64,000 bases of DNA from Pseudotamlana agarivorans (GTDB taxonomy: Bacteria > Bacteroidota > Bacteroidia > Flavobacteriales > Flavobacteriaceae), in NCBI RefSeq assembly GCF_001642835.1, contig NZ_LXEI01000002.1:310001-374000 (forward strand). The letters are read 5' to 3'. A program made the translations under genes and the position numbers. The first letter of the stretch is position 1; the number at the start of each line of letters is the position of its first letter. Positions 11,693 through 19,024 of the stretch are shown here, piece by piece. The notes beneath the pieces are model-generated. The model was given only the letters and a program-made list of their open reading frames with translations. It did no database searches and had not been told where the DNA came from.

Positions 11693-11826
11693 TTTTTATT
11701 CTATTTATTTTGGTGTTCCCTTGCAGGTCAGGCTATACGCTATATCTTTTTTGTTGAAAACCTGAGTTTTTAGTCAAATTTTAGGAGTCATTTCAACACT
11801 ATAGTAGCTTAAAATAGCACCAAACA
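11693..11826. other. Non-coding spacer between trmD and rplS with an unexplained motif
   Basis: No gene is seen. The segment 11726-11750 (ggtcaggctatacgctatat, then cttttt) stands out as GC-richer and structured compared with its surroundings. No second copy was found in this window. Confidence 0.4.
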
Positions 11827-11827
11827 C

Positions 11828-11852
11828 AAAAAAGGATGACGCTTCTATCCTT
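11828..11852 (-). terminator. Terminator after trmD
   Basis: On the minus strand AAGGAT, a 9-nt loop, then ATCCTT followed by TTTT. It lies about 50 nt after the trmD stop and would separate trmD from rplS transcription. Confidence 0.6.
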
Positions 11853-11904
11853 AACACAAGTAAACCTTATGTTTAAACGGGTTAAATTTTTTTGAATAGC
11901 CTCC

Positions 11905-12582
11905 CTAATCTTCCAACAAATCTGGGCGTCGTTCCTTGGTTCTCAAATAGGCTTGTTCTTCACGCCATTTTTCAATCTCAGGCAAGTTGCCACTAAATAG
12001 TAATTCAGGAACTTTCCATCCTTTGTATTCACGTGGCTTTGTGTAAATAGGTGGCGCTAGTAAGTTATCCTGAAAAGAATCGGTTAGGGCAGAAGTCTCA
12101 TTACCTAAAACCCCTGGTATTAACCTTATAATAGCATCACAAAGTACCGCAGCTCCTAATTCACCTCCCGATAGGACATAATCACCAATCGAAATTTCAC
12201 GGGTTATAAATTGATCACGTACACGTTGGTCTACACCTTTGTAATGTCCGCATAAAATAATAATGTTCTCTTTTAAAGATAAATGATTGGCGATGCCTTG
12301 TTTTAAGGTTTCTCCATCGGGAGTCATGTAAATCACTTCGTCATAGTCGCGTTCTGCCTTTAAAGCCGAAATACATTTGTCTATAGGTTCAATCATCATC
12401 ACCATGCCGGCGCCACCACCAAATTGGGTGTCGTCAATGGATTTGTAATTGTCGCTGGTATAATCTCGTAAGTTATGAAAATGAACTTCCACTAAATTCG
12501 CTTCTATAGCTCGTTTTAGAATGGAGGCTTCAAACGGACTTTTAAGTAACTCCGGTAACACCGTAATAATATCTATGCGCAT
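11905..12582 (-). CDS. trmD: tRNA (guanine(37)-N1)-methyltransferase
   Basis: TrmD methylates G37 next to the anticodon using S-adenosylmethionine, preventing +1 frameshifts. The 225-residue protein begins [13 protein letters not shown] and contains the SPOUT trefoil-knot segment [21 protein letters not shown], with the conserved HFHNLRDYT and FGGGAGMVM near the N-terminus. The frame also has an ATG at 12603, but the TATCTTTG box at 12601-12608 lies over that codon, so the transcript must begin after it; the ATG at 12582 is the start. The gene order trmD-rplS is conserved in bacteria. Confidence 0.97.
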   Translation of the reverse strand: MRIDIITVLPELLKSPFEASILKRAIEANLVEVHFHNLRDYTSDNYKSIDDTQFGGGAGMVMMIEPIDKCISALKAERDYDEVIYMTPDGETLKQGIANHLSLKENIIILCGHYKGVDQRVRDQFITREISIGDYVLSGGELGAAVLCDAIIRLIPGVLGNETSALTDSFQDNLLAPPIYTKPREYKGWKVPELLFSGNLPEIEKWREEQAYLRTKERRPDLLED

Positions 12583-12600
12583 GATTTTATTTAAGAGGGA

Positions 12601-12608
12601 CAAAGATA
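12601..12608 (-). promoter_or_regulatory. Bacteroidota -7 box for trmD
   Basis: TATCTTTG on the minus strand lies 18 nt before the trmD ATG, giving a leader of about 13 nt. It decides the start codon. Confidence 0.55.
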
Positions 12609-12838
12609 ATTTAATTGTTTGAGAGTTTCATAACTTAAATTTTTAGGTCTTTTTTAAAAGAATCAGCAGAAAATGAAACTCAAACTATTGCTCTAAATAT
12701 TAAAACGAATGCATTAAAAACGTTAAAAAATACGCAAAAATGCGTTCTAGGTCTTTTTTATGCTATAAATTGAAAATTTTCTAAGTTACAAGTGGCTATT
12801 ATGCTTTTGTAAAGGTGGGTAAATCAACCTGTTTTTTG
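12609..12838. other. Non-coding spacer between divergent trmD and ppa
   Basis: No gene is seen. The sequence is AT-rich with short poly-T tracts; the only recognisable signals are the promoter boxes at its two ends. Confidence 0.5.
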
Positions 12839-12869
12839 TTGTTAAAAGCAGTCGGTTTCAGTACATTTG
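12839..12869 (+). promoter_or_regulatory. ppa promoter
   Basis: TTG (12839-12841) is followed after 20 nt by TACATTTG (12862-12869), fitting TTTG-N19-TAnnTTTG. It gives a leader of about 45 nt before the ppa ATG. Confidence 0.55.
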
Positions 12870-12920
12870 TTAACTTAAATAAAAAGAAAACTACTTAAAT
12901 ATATAACTAAACAAATAACA

Positions 12921-13454
12921 ATGAGTGACAAAAAAAAAGCATCAGTAACTTTCGATGTGCTAATTGAAATTCCAAAAGGTAGTAGAAATAAGTATGAATA
13001 CGATTTTACACTACATAAAATTCGTTTCGACCGCTTATTATTTTCATCAATGATGTATCCTGGTGATTATGGGTTTATTCCAGAAACATTAGCGTTGGAT
13101 CAGGATCCTTTAGATGTATTGGTTTTAGGACATGAGCCAACCTATCCTATGGTGGTTATGGAAGTAAGACCTATTGGAGTGTTTTACATGACCGACGAAA
13201 AAGGACCAGATGAAAAAGTAATTTGTGTACCAGTTTCAGATCCTATTTGGAGTAATAAAACTGATATTTCTGATTTAAATCCGCATAGATTAAAAGAAAT
13301 CGAGCACTTTTTTAAAGTGTATAAAGATTTAGAAAAGAAAAAAGTAGATACTGGTGGATGGGGTAATGCCGAAGCTGCAGTAAAAATTTATCACGAGTGT
13401 GTTAAACGCTACGATGACAGTGAACACAAGAAAAAAAGAACGTTCACTATTTAG
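12921..13454 (+). CDS. ppa: Soluble inorganic pyrophosphatase, family I
   Basis: This cytoplasmic enzyme hydrolyses pyrophosphate to two phosphates, pulling biosynthetic reactions forward. The 177-residue protein shows the family I metal-binding pattern DQDPLDVLVLGHEP (about residues 57-70), the GDYGFIPETL segment before it, and the conserved KVDTGGWGNAEAA-type C-terminal part. It has its own promoter and terminator. The gene for a membrane pyrophosphatase follows 428 bases downstream on the same strand, so both PPi-consuming enzymes are neighbours but probably separately transcribed. Confidence 0.96.
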   Translation: MSDKKKASVTFDVLIEIPKGSRNKYEYDFTLHKIRFDRLLFSSMMYPGDYGFIPETLALDQDPLDVLVLGHEPTYPMVVMEVRPIGVFYMTDEKGPDEKVICVPVSDPIWSNKTDISDLNPHRLKEIEHFFKVYKDLEKKKVDTGGWGNAEAAVKIYHECVKRYDDSEHKKKRTFTI

Positions 13455-13482
13455 AACGATTTCTTAATACTATATTTTAAAG

Positions 13483-13515
13483 ACCACCTCAAATTTTTGA
13501 AGGTGGTTTTTTTTT
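13483..13515 (+). terminator. Terminator of ppa
   Basis: ACCACCTCAAA / TTTGAAGGTGGT forms a long stem with a tiny loop, followed by nine T residues, 28 nt after the ppa stop. Confidence 0.9.
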
Positions 13516-13882
13516 GTCAAAATCCAACCTATTTTTAATTAAATTTTTTATTCGTCAATCTGAATTTATTTCATATTCACACAGTCATATAAATGTATTG
13601 TGATGTAACTCTATGTCGAACACCGAATGAGGCAAATTCTAACTTTTAAACCTCCTCATTTTTAATCGGAGTTATGTTCAGAATATATATTAATTGAACT
13701 CTGGATTTATTTATTCCACTTTGAAGTTTGTGAAGCTGATAAATGTCATTGGTTTATAAAAAAGATATTTAAACAGAGGTTTTATTGAGAAATCTTTAGT
13801 TAATCCTTGCTTTTTTTATCACTTATATTTTTCTATTTTTAGCAGGATAAAAAAATAACTAATTATTAAATGACTAACTATT
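13516..13882. other. Non-coding spacer upstream of hppA
   Basis: No gene is seen. A TATTTTTA box at 13834-13841, followed by GCAGG, is a candidate -7 element (last base differs from TAnnTTTG) that would give a leader of about 35 nt for hppA. Confidence 0.4.
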
Positions 13883-16228
13883 ATGGAACTAATTGTAAAA
13901 TTTTTACCGCTTTTTGGTGTATTGGCCTTAGCGTTTGTATTTATTAAAAGTGCTTGGGTCACTAAACAGGATCAAGGCAATGATGAAATGAGAAGCATTG
14001 CCAAGAATATTGCCGATGGCGCCATGTCTTTTCTTAAAGCGGAATATAAAATATTGTCGGTTTTTGTTATTGCTGTAGCTATCCTACTTTATTTTAAAGG
14101 CAATGCTGAAATAGGATCCAATGGTATGGTGGCTGTTTCGTTTATTGTAGGAGCTATTTGTTCTGGATTGGCTGGTTTTATAGGTATGAAAGTCGCTACC
14201 AAGGCTAACGTACGTACCACCAATGCAGCTAGAACTTCATTAGGAAAAGCTTTAGAAGTGGCTTTTGCTGGGGGCGCCGTTATGGGCTTAGGTGTTGTTG
14301 GACTAGGGGTTCTTGGTCTTAGTGGCTTATTTATGATTTATAGCGAAATGGGCTGGGGTATTAGCGAAGTGCTTAATGTGCTTTCAGGGTTTTCACTTGG
14401 TGCATCTTCTATTGCGCTTTTTGCACGTGTTGGTGGTGGTATTTACACCAAAGCTGCCGATGTGGGGGCCGATTTAGTAGGAAAAGTAGAAGCTGGTATT
14501 CCGGAAGATCACCCTTTAAATCCGGCTACTATTGCCGATAATGTAGGGGATAATGTAGGTGATGTTGCTGGAATGGGAGCCGATTTATTCGAGTCTTACG
14601 TGGGGTCCATCATAGGAACCATGGTTTTAGGAGCTTTTATTATAACCCCAGAATTTAATGGCTTAGGTGCTGTTTACCTGCCTTTGGTATTAGCGGCAGT
14701 TGGTATTGTTATGTCTATTATAGGGACTTTTTTCGTGCGTGTTAAAGATGGTGGAAATCCGCAATCTGCCTTAAATATAGGTGAGTTTGGTTCGGCAGGA
14801 CTTATGGTTATTGCGTCATATTTTATAATTAACGCCTTAATTCCAGAGTCTGTGGAAGGTTTAAGCTTTGGTGCTATGGGGGTGTTTTGGGCTACAATCG
14901 CTGGTTTGGTAGCAGGTTTAGCCGTTGGTAAAGTCACAGAATATTACACAGGAACAGGAAAGAAGCCTGTTTTATCCATAGTAAAACAATCGGAAACTGG
15001 CGCAGCTACCAATATTATAGCCGGTTTAGGTATTGGTATGATGTCAACAGCCATTCCAATCATTCTTATTGCAGCGGCTATACTAGTCTCTCATCATTTT
15101 GCAGGACTTTACGGAATCGCCATTGCTGCGGTTGGTATGTTAGCAAACACTGGAATTCAATTGGCTGTAGATGCTTATGGCCCAATTTCTGATAATGCAG
15201 GTGGTATTGCCGAAATGGCTGAATTGCCGAATGAGGTTCGTGAGCGTACCGATAAACTTGATGCCGTTGGAAATACAACTGCTGCAATCGGGAAAGGTTT
15301 TGCTATTGCTTCAGCAGCGCTAACAGCACTTGCTTTATTTGCTGCTTTTATGAAAACGGCTAATGTGGTTGCGATTGATGTGTCTAAACCAGATATTATG
15401 GCCGGTTTGTTAGTAGGTGGGATGTTACCTTTTGTTTTTTCAGCGCTGTCTATGAACGCCGTTGGTCGTGCAGCTATGGCTATGATTGAAGAAGTACGTC
15501 GTCAGTTTAGAGATATTCCTCAATTAAAAGCAGCCTTAAATGTGATGCGTAAATATGATTCTGATATGTCTAAAGCTACTGTTGAAGATCGTGCGATATT
15601 TGATGCTGCTCACGGGTATGCTGAGTATGATAAATGTGTTGATATTTCAACCAAAGCCTCTATTAGAGAAATGATTCTTCCAGGTTTATTAGCCATTGCT
15701 GTACCAGTTGCTATCGGATTTATTGGTGGCGCTGAAATGTTAGGTGGTTTATTAGCTGGTGTTACAACCTGCGGGGTGTTGATGGCTATTTTTCAATCGA
15801 ATGCAGGTGGTGCTTGGGATAATGCGAAAAAAACTATTGAGGAAGAAGGTAGAAAAGGTTCAGAGGCTCATAAAGCGTCTGTGGTTGGTGATACTGTTGG
15901 TGATCCTTTTAAAGATACGTCGGGACCTTCATTGAATATTTTATTAAAATTAATGTCGGTTGTTGCTTTGGTGATTGCGCCAAGTATTGCCGTTTCATCT
16001 GAAGCTTTAAATGCATACACTTCCGAAGACAATATAACAGAACAGGTGGCTCCTAATTCTATGTCTAAAGAGGTAAAAGTAGAAATGACAGATAACGGCG
16101 ATGGTACTGTAAAGGCTGTAGTGACAACGATTACTACAACAAATGAAGAGGTGGTTACCAGTTATGATACCTTTCAAGGCACAGAAGCTGAAGTTAAAGC
16201 TAAAGTTGACGCTATAAAATTGGAATAA
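13883..16228 (+). CDS. hppA: Membrane ion-translocating pyrophosphatase, K+-dependent type
   Basis: This enzyme couples PPi hydrolysis to export of H+ and/or Na+ across the inner membrane. The 781-residue protein is built of about 16 membrane helices. Substrate-binding motifs are clear: [23 protein letters not shown], then [20 protein letters not shown], and late [17 protein letters not shown]. The sequence [10 protein letters not shown] has Ala where K+-independent enzymes have Lys, so a K+-dependent enzyme is expected. Whether it pumps Na+, H+ or both cannot be settled by eye. A C-terminal tail of about 65 residues beyond the last helix (rich in Glu, Thr and Val, with a [19 protein letters not shown] stretch) exceeds the usual length. 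Confidence 0.96.
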   Translation: MELIVKFLPLFGVLALAFVFIKSAWVTKQDQGNDEMRSIAKNIADGAMSFLKAEYKILSVFVIAVAILLYFKGNAEIGSNGMVAVSFIVGAICSGLAGFIGMKVATKANVRTTNAARTSLGKALEVAFAGGAVMGLGVVGLGVLGLSGLFMIYSEMGWGISEVLNVLSGFSLGASSIALFARVGGGIYTKAADVGADLVGKVEAGIPEDHPLNPATIADNVGDNVGDVAGMGADLFESYVGSIIGTMVLGAFIITPEFNGLGAVYLPLVLAAVGIVMSIIGTFFVRVKDGGNPQSALNIGEFGSAGLMVIASYFIINALIPESVEGLSFGAMGVFWATIAGLVAGLAVGKVTEYYTGTGKKPVLSIVKQSETGAATNIIAGLGIGMMSTAIPIILIAAAILVSHHFAGLYGIAIAAVGMLANTGIQLAVDAYGPISDNAGGIAEMAELPNEVRERTDKLDAVGNTTAAIGKGFAIASAALTALALFAAFMKTANVVAIDVSKPDIMAGLLVGGMLPFVFSALSMNAVGRAAMAMIEEVRRQFRDIPQLKAALNVMRKYDSDMSKATVEDRAIFDAAHGYAEYDKCVDISTKASIREMILPGLLAIAVPVAIGFIGGAEMLGGLLAGVTTCGVLMAIFQSNAGGAWDNAKKTIEEEGRKGSEAHKASVVGDTVGDPFKDTSGPSLNILLKLMSVVALVIAPSIAVSSEALNAYTSEDNITEQVAPNSMSKEVKVEMTDNGDGTVKAVVTTITTTNEEVVTSYDTFQGTEAEVKAKVDAIKLE

Positions 16229-16251
16229 ATTTTATAACAACTATACATGTT

Positions 16252-16324
16252 GTCATATTGAGATTGTCGAAATAAGTTTAGTGAACTGATGGTCAAAGTC
16301 AGTTTCGACAAGCTCAACATGATA
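16252..16324. repeat. Inverted-repeat intergenic element (GTCAT family)
   Basis: GTCATATTGAGATTGTCGAAA at the left pairs imperfectly with TTTCGACAAGCTCAACATGAT at the right across a 30-nt spacer. Related arms occur at 17954-18028, 18058-18094, 24340-24360 and 34783-34804. Confidence 0.65.
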
Positions 16325-16334
16325 AATCAACAAA

Positions 16335-16376
16335 ATCACCATGAAAAAACAATTTGAATTGAATTTTCATGGTGAT
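16335..16376. terminator. Bidirectional terminator between hppA and the nucleoside kinase gene
   Basis: ATCACCATGAAAA / TTTTCATGGTGAT form a 13-bp perfect stem. The genes on either side converge, and A/T tracts flank both ends. Confidence 0.8.
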
Positions 16377-16402
16377 CTTGTTTTATGTATTTGGTAGGGT
16401 AT

Positions 16403-17017
16403 TTAAAATAAGCCGTTTATTTCGGCGTCAATGGTATTGATAACGTAACCTAAATCTTCAGGGTTATCTACAAAATCCAGTTTATCTACATCTATAATAA
16501 GTAACTTTCCTTTATTATAACCATGAATCCATGCTTCGTAGCGTTCGTTCAGGCGACTTAAGTAATCGATGCTAATCGTGTTTTCGTAATCGCGACCACG
16601 TTTCTGTATTTGTGCCACTAAATTGGGAATTGAACTTCGCAGATAAATTAAAACATCTGGACCTTGAACTAAGGATTCCATCAGTTCAAAAAGCGATCGG
16701 TAGTTTTCAAAATCACGATTGGTCATTAAACCCATAGCATGTAAGTTAGGCGCAAAAATATGGGCATCTTCGTAAATGGTACGATCCTGAATGATATCTT
16801 TTCCACTCTGACGAATTTGTAAAACCTGTCGGAAACGACTATTTAAAAAGTAAACTTGTAGATTAAAACTCCAACGCTCCATCTGATTGTAAAAATCATC
16901 GAGATAAGGGTTGTCCACCACATCTTCTAATTGCGGTTCCCACTTATAATGTTTAGCGAGTAATTGGGTAAGTGTCGTTTTTCCTGCTCCAATGTTTCCT
17001 GCAATAGCAATGTGCAT
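16403..17017 (-). CDS. Deoxynucleoside kinase
   Basis: This 204-residue P-loop enzyme (GNIGAGKTT, residues 7-15) belongs to the dCK/dGK family that phosphorylates deoxynucleosides in salvage. The DRTIYEDAHIF segment matches the family's catalytic DRS-type region, and QKRGRDYENTISIDYLSRLNERYE is the lid with its arginines. Whether it prefers deoxyadenosine, deoxyguanosine or pyrimidines is not evident. It starts 4 nt after the stop of the secreted protein gene at 17022, so the two form an operon transcribed leftward. Confidence 0.88.
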   Translation of the reverse strand: MHIAIAGNIGAGKTTLTQLLAKHYKWEPQLEDVVDNPYLDDFYNQMERWSFNLQVYFLNSRFRQVLQIRQSGKDIIQDRTIYEDAHIFAPNLHAMGLMTNRDFENYRSLFELMESLVQGPDVLIYLRSSIPNLVAQIQKRGRDYENTISIDYLSRLNERYEAWIHGYNKGKLLIIDVDKLDFVDNPEDLGYVINTIDAEINGLF

Positions 17018-17021
17018 GGTC

Positions 17022-17801
17022 TTAATTTATTTTTAATTTGAATTGATGTACGCTTTCGTTGCTGTAAATATACAAGGTTTCATTGGTTACAAAAAAATCA
17101 TTTATTAATAAATTTCCGGTATCGATAGCATTTATGGTGTCACTGTTTTTTTTCAAATAAAATAAAGTGTTGTCTTTTTTAAGGATGATATTTTCATTGC
17201 TTTCTACCATCGCAGTAAAGCCCTTATTTTCAGTTTTTTTAATCAAACTACCAAAATAATTGTAAACGTAAAGGAATTTTTCGGTGAGTAACCAGCAGTA
17301 ATTATAGTTGCTTTTTAAATCTAAAACCGCACTTTGTACAGGAACGGTTTGCGCTCTAGTGGTCTTCGATTTGTAGTCGAAAAGTTCAAGTTTTTGCTGA
17401 TCCTGATTGAAAATCCATACCATATTATCATATCCCGTAGAAATTTTGGAAACGTTTTTATATGGTGTGATTTGATTGAAATCAATTTTAAAAATTTCAG
17501 CTAATCGATTATCTAGAATAATTACCGTATTAAAATCTTTGTAAAATAGATTGATTTTTAAAGGATTAAAAACTTCAGCTTCATATAAACTACCCAATTG
17601 TAAAGCGCTAAAGTTGGTGGTTTGATCTTTGTCTTTTTTATGAAACACATTGTTAGTGATGTAGTAGGTCGTTCCGAAATTATCAATCGAAATAAACGCA
17701 TCGGCTTTAAGTTCAATTTTTTTAATAAACTCGGTTTCTATAGTAGTTTGACCAAATAGAAGGGCTGTAAAAAAAAATAATATAAAGCAGGTGTATTTCA
17801 T
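17022..17801 (-). CDS. Secreted protein of unknown function, propeller-like
   Basis: I do not recognise a named family. The 259-residue protein, read from the ATG at 17801, begins MKYTCFILFFFTALLFGQ, a clear signal peptide; an ATG nine codons upstream would put charged residues before it and is less likely. The mature part alternates short beta-strand-like segments (YITNNVFHKKDKD, MVWIFNQDQQKLELFDYK, CWLLTEKFLYVYNYFG, LYIYSNESVHQFKL), suggesting a six- or seven-bladed propeller in the periplasm. It is the first gene of a two-gene operon with the deoxynucleoside kinase; the functional link is unknown. Confidence 0.7.
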   Translation of the reverse strand: MKYTCFILFFFTALLFGQTTIETEFIKKIELKADAFISIDNFGTTYYITNNVFHKKDKDQTTNFSALQLGSLYEAEVFNPLKINLFYKDFNTVIILDNRLAEIFKIDFNQITPYKNVSKISTGYDNMVWIFNQDQQKLELFDYKSKTTRAQTVPVQSAVLDLKSNYNYCWLLTEKFLYVYNYFGSLIKKTENKGFTAMVESNENIILKKDNTLFYLKKNSDTINAIDTGNLLINDFFVTNETLYIYSNESVHQFKLKIN

Positions 17802-17953
17802 AGACTTTGGAAAATTACAAAATTCCAATTGGTTTTAGTGTATAAAATCACCTAGTTGATTTTTAGCATATTCATTTATTTTCAATTTTTAACATATAGG
17901 CATTAAACCTTGGGGTGTTTATTTAGTCCAATGGGTTTTAGTGGATAGGAGAT

Positions 17954-18028
17954 GTCATTCATAAGGACGTACTTCTGAAGAATTTTTAGCTTAATAGAAT
18001 AGAGATGCATCACTATGTTCTGCATGAC
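17954..18028. repeat. Intergenic repeat element (GTCAT...ATGAC)
   Basis: It begins GTCATTCATAAGGACGTA and ends TTCTGCATGAC, with CTGAAGAAT and AATAGAGATGCATCACT inside. The ends are inverted copies of GTCAT. It is intergenic and non-coding, and its left arm resembles 18058-18094. Confidence 0.6.
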
Positions 18029-18057
18029 AATCAGTGTTTTGAGAAAAGTACGATTCT

Positions 18058-18094
18058 GTCATTCTGAAGGAGGCACGACTGAAGAATCTCTTAC
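18058..18094. repeat. Partial intergenic repeat element (GTCAT family)
   Basis: GTCATTCTGAAGGAGGCACG followed by ACTGAAGAATCTC matches the left half of the element at 17954-18028. The right half is missing. Confidence 0.55.
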
Positions 18095-18143
18095 TAAAAA
18101 TTAATTCAATAAGATAATTATAGCACGCATAAATACATTTTAT

Positions 18144-18998
18144 ATGATTTTCAAATATTTAAGAATCCAAGTCATCTTACTTTTTTTAACCGTTTCAAGT
18201 ACCTTATTTGCTCAAAAAGATTTTCAAGGGAAAGCCTATTATGAAACTAAAACCTCCATAGATATGAGCAGTTTCGGTGGTAGAGACATGACCGAGGAAC
18301 GTAAAAAACAGATTGCAGAGCGTATGAAAAGCGCTTTAGAAAAAACATTCATTCTAACCTTTAACCAATCTGAAGCTTTATATGAAGAGGAAGAAAGTCT
18401 AGATGCTCCAACTGGAGGTAGAGGGATGCGATTTGGTATGATGAATACGTCTGGTGGCGATCAATATAAAAATGTCAAGTCGAAGGCATTTATTCAGAAA
18501 AAAGACCTTTTCGGAAAGCAATTTCTAATTAAGGATAGTCTACAGAGTTTGGATTGGAAATTAACAGGAGAATCTAAAATTATAGGGCAATACACTTGTT
18601 TTAGAGCTGAAGCCGTAAAACCAAAAACTGGTTTTGATTTCAGAGATTTTAGACGACCACCACGCGATAAAGCAGAAGAGTCATCAAAAAAAGAAGATCA
18701 TCCTGAAGCGGAGCAGCAAAATGATATTAAAGTGGTCGCTTGGTATACGCCGCAGATTCCAGTAAATCTTGGACCTGATGTATACTGGGGGCTACCAGGT
18801 TTAATTTTAGAAATTAGTGCAGATAATACAACCATGCTATGTTCTAAAATTGTGATTAACCCTTCCGATAAAGAAGATATTAAAGCGCCAACCAAGGGTA
18901 AAGAAGTGACTCAAGCCGAATTTGATAAAATTTCAAAAGAGAAAATGGAAGAAATGCGCGACATGTATAGAGGTCGTGGCCGTGGCGGACGTCGATAA
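18144..18998 (+). CDS. GLPGLI family secreted protein
   Basis: This 284-residue protein has a signal peptide (MIFKYLRIQVILLFLTVSSTLFAQ in two parts, about residues 1-24) and the diagnostic GLPGLI motif in VYWGLPGLILEIS at about residues 213-225. It ends in an Arg/Gly-rich tail (RGRGRGGRR). The family has no established biochemical role, but its genes are very often followed by an outer-membrane barrel gene, as here (27-base gap). A joint role in envelope transport or assembly is inferred from that pairing only. Confidence 0.88.
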   Translation: MIFKYLRIQVILLFLTVSSTLFAQKDFQGKAYYETKTSIDMSSFGGRDMTEERKKQIAERMKSALEKTFILTFNQSEALYEEEESLDAPTGGRGMRFGMMNTSGGDQYKNVKSKAFIQKKDLFGKQFLIKDSLQSLDWKLTGESKIIGQYTCFRAEAVKPKTGFDFRDFRRPPRDKAEESSKKEDHPEAEQQNDIKVVAWYTPQIPVNLGPDVYWGLPGLILEISADNTTMLCSKIVINPSDKEDIKAPTKGKEVTQAEFDKISKEKMEEMRDMYRGRGRGGRR

Positions 18999-19024
18999 TT
19001 AAAACTTCAACTAAAACATTATTC

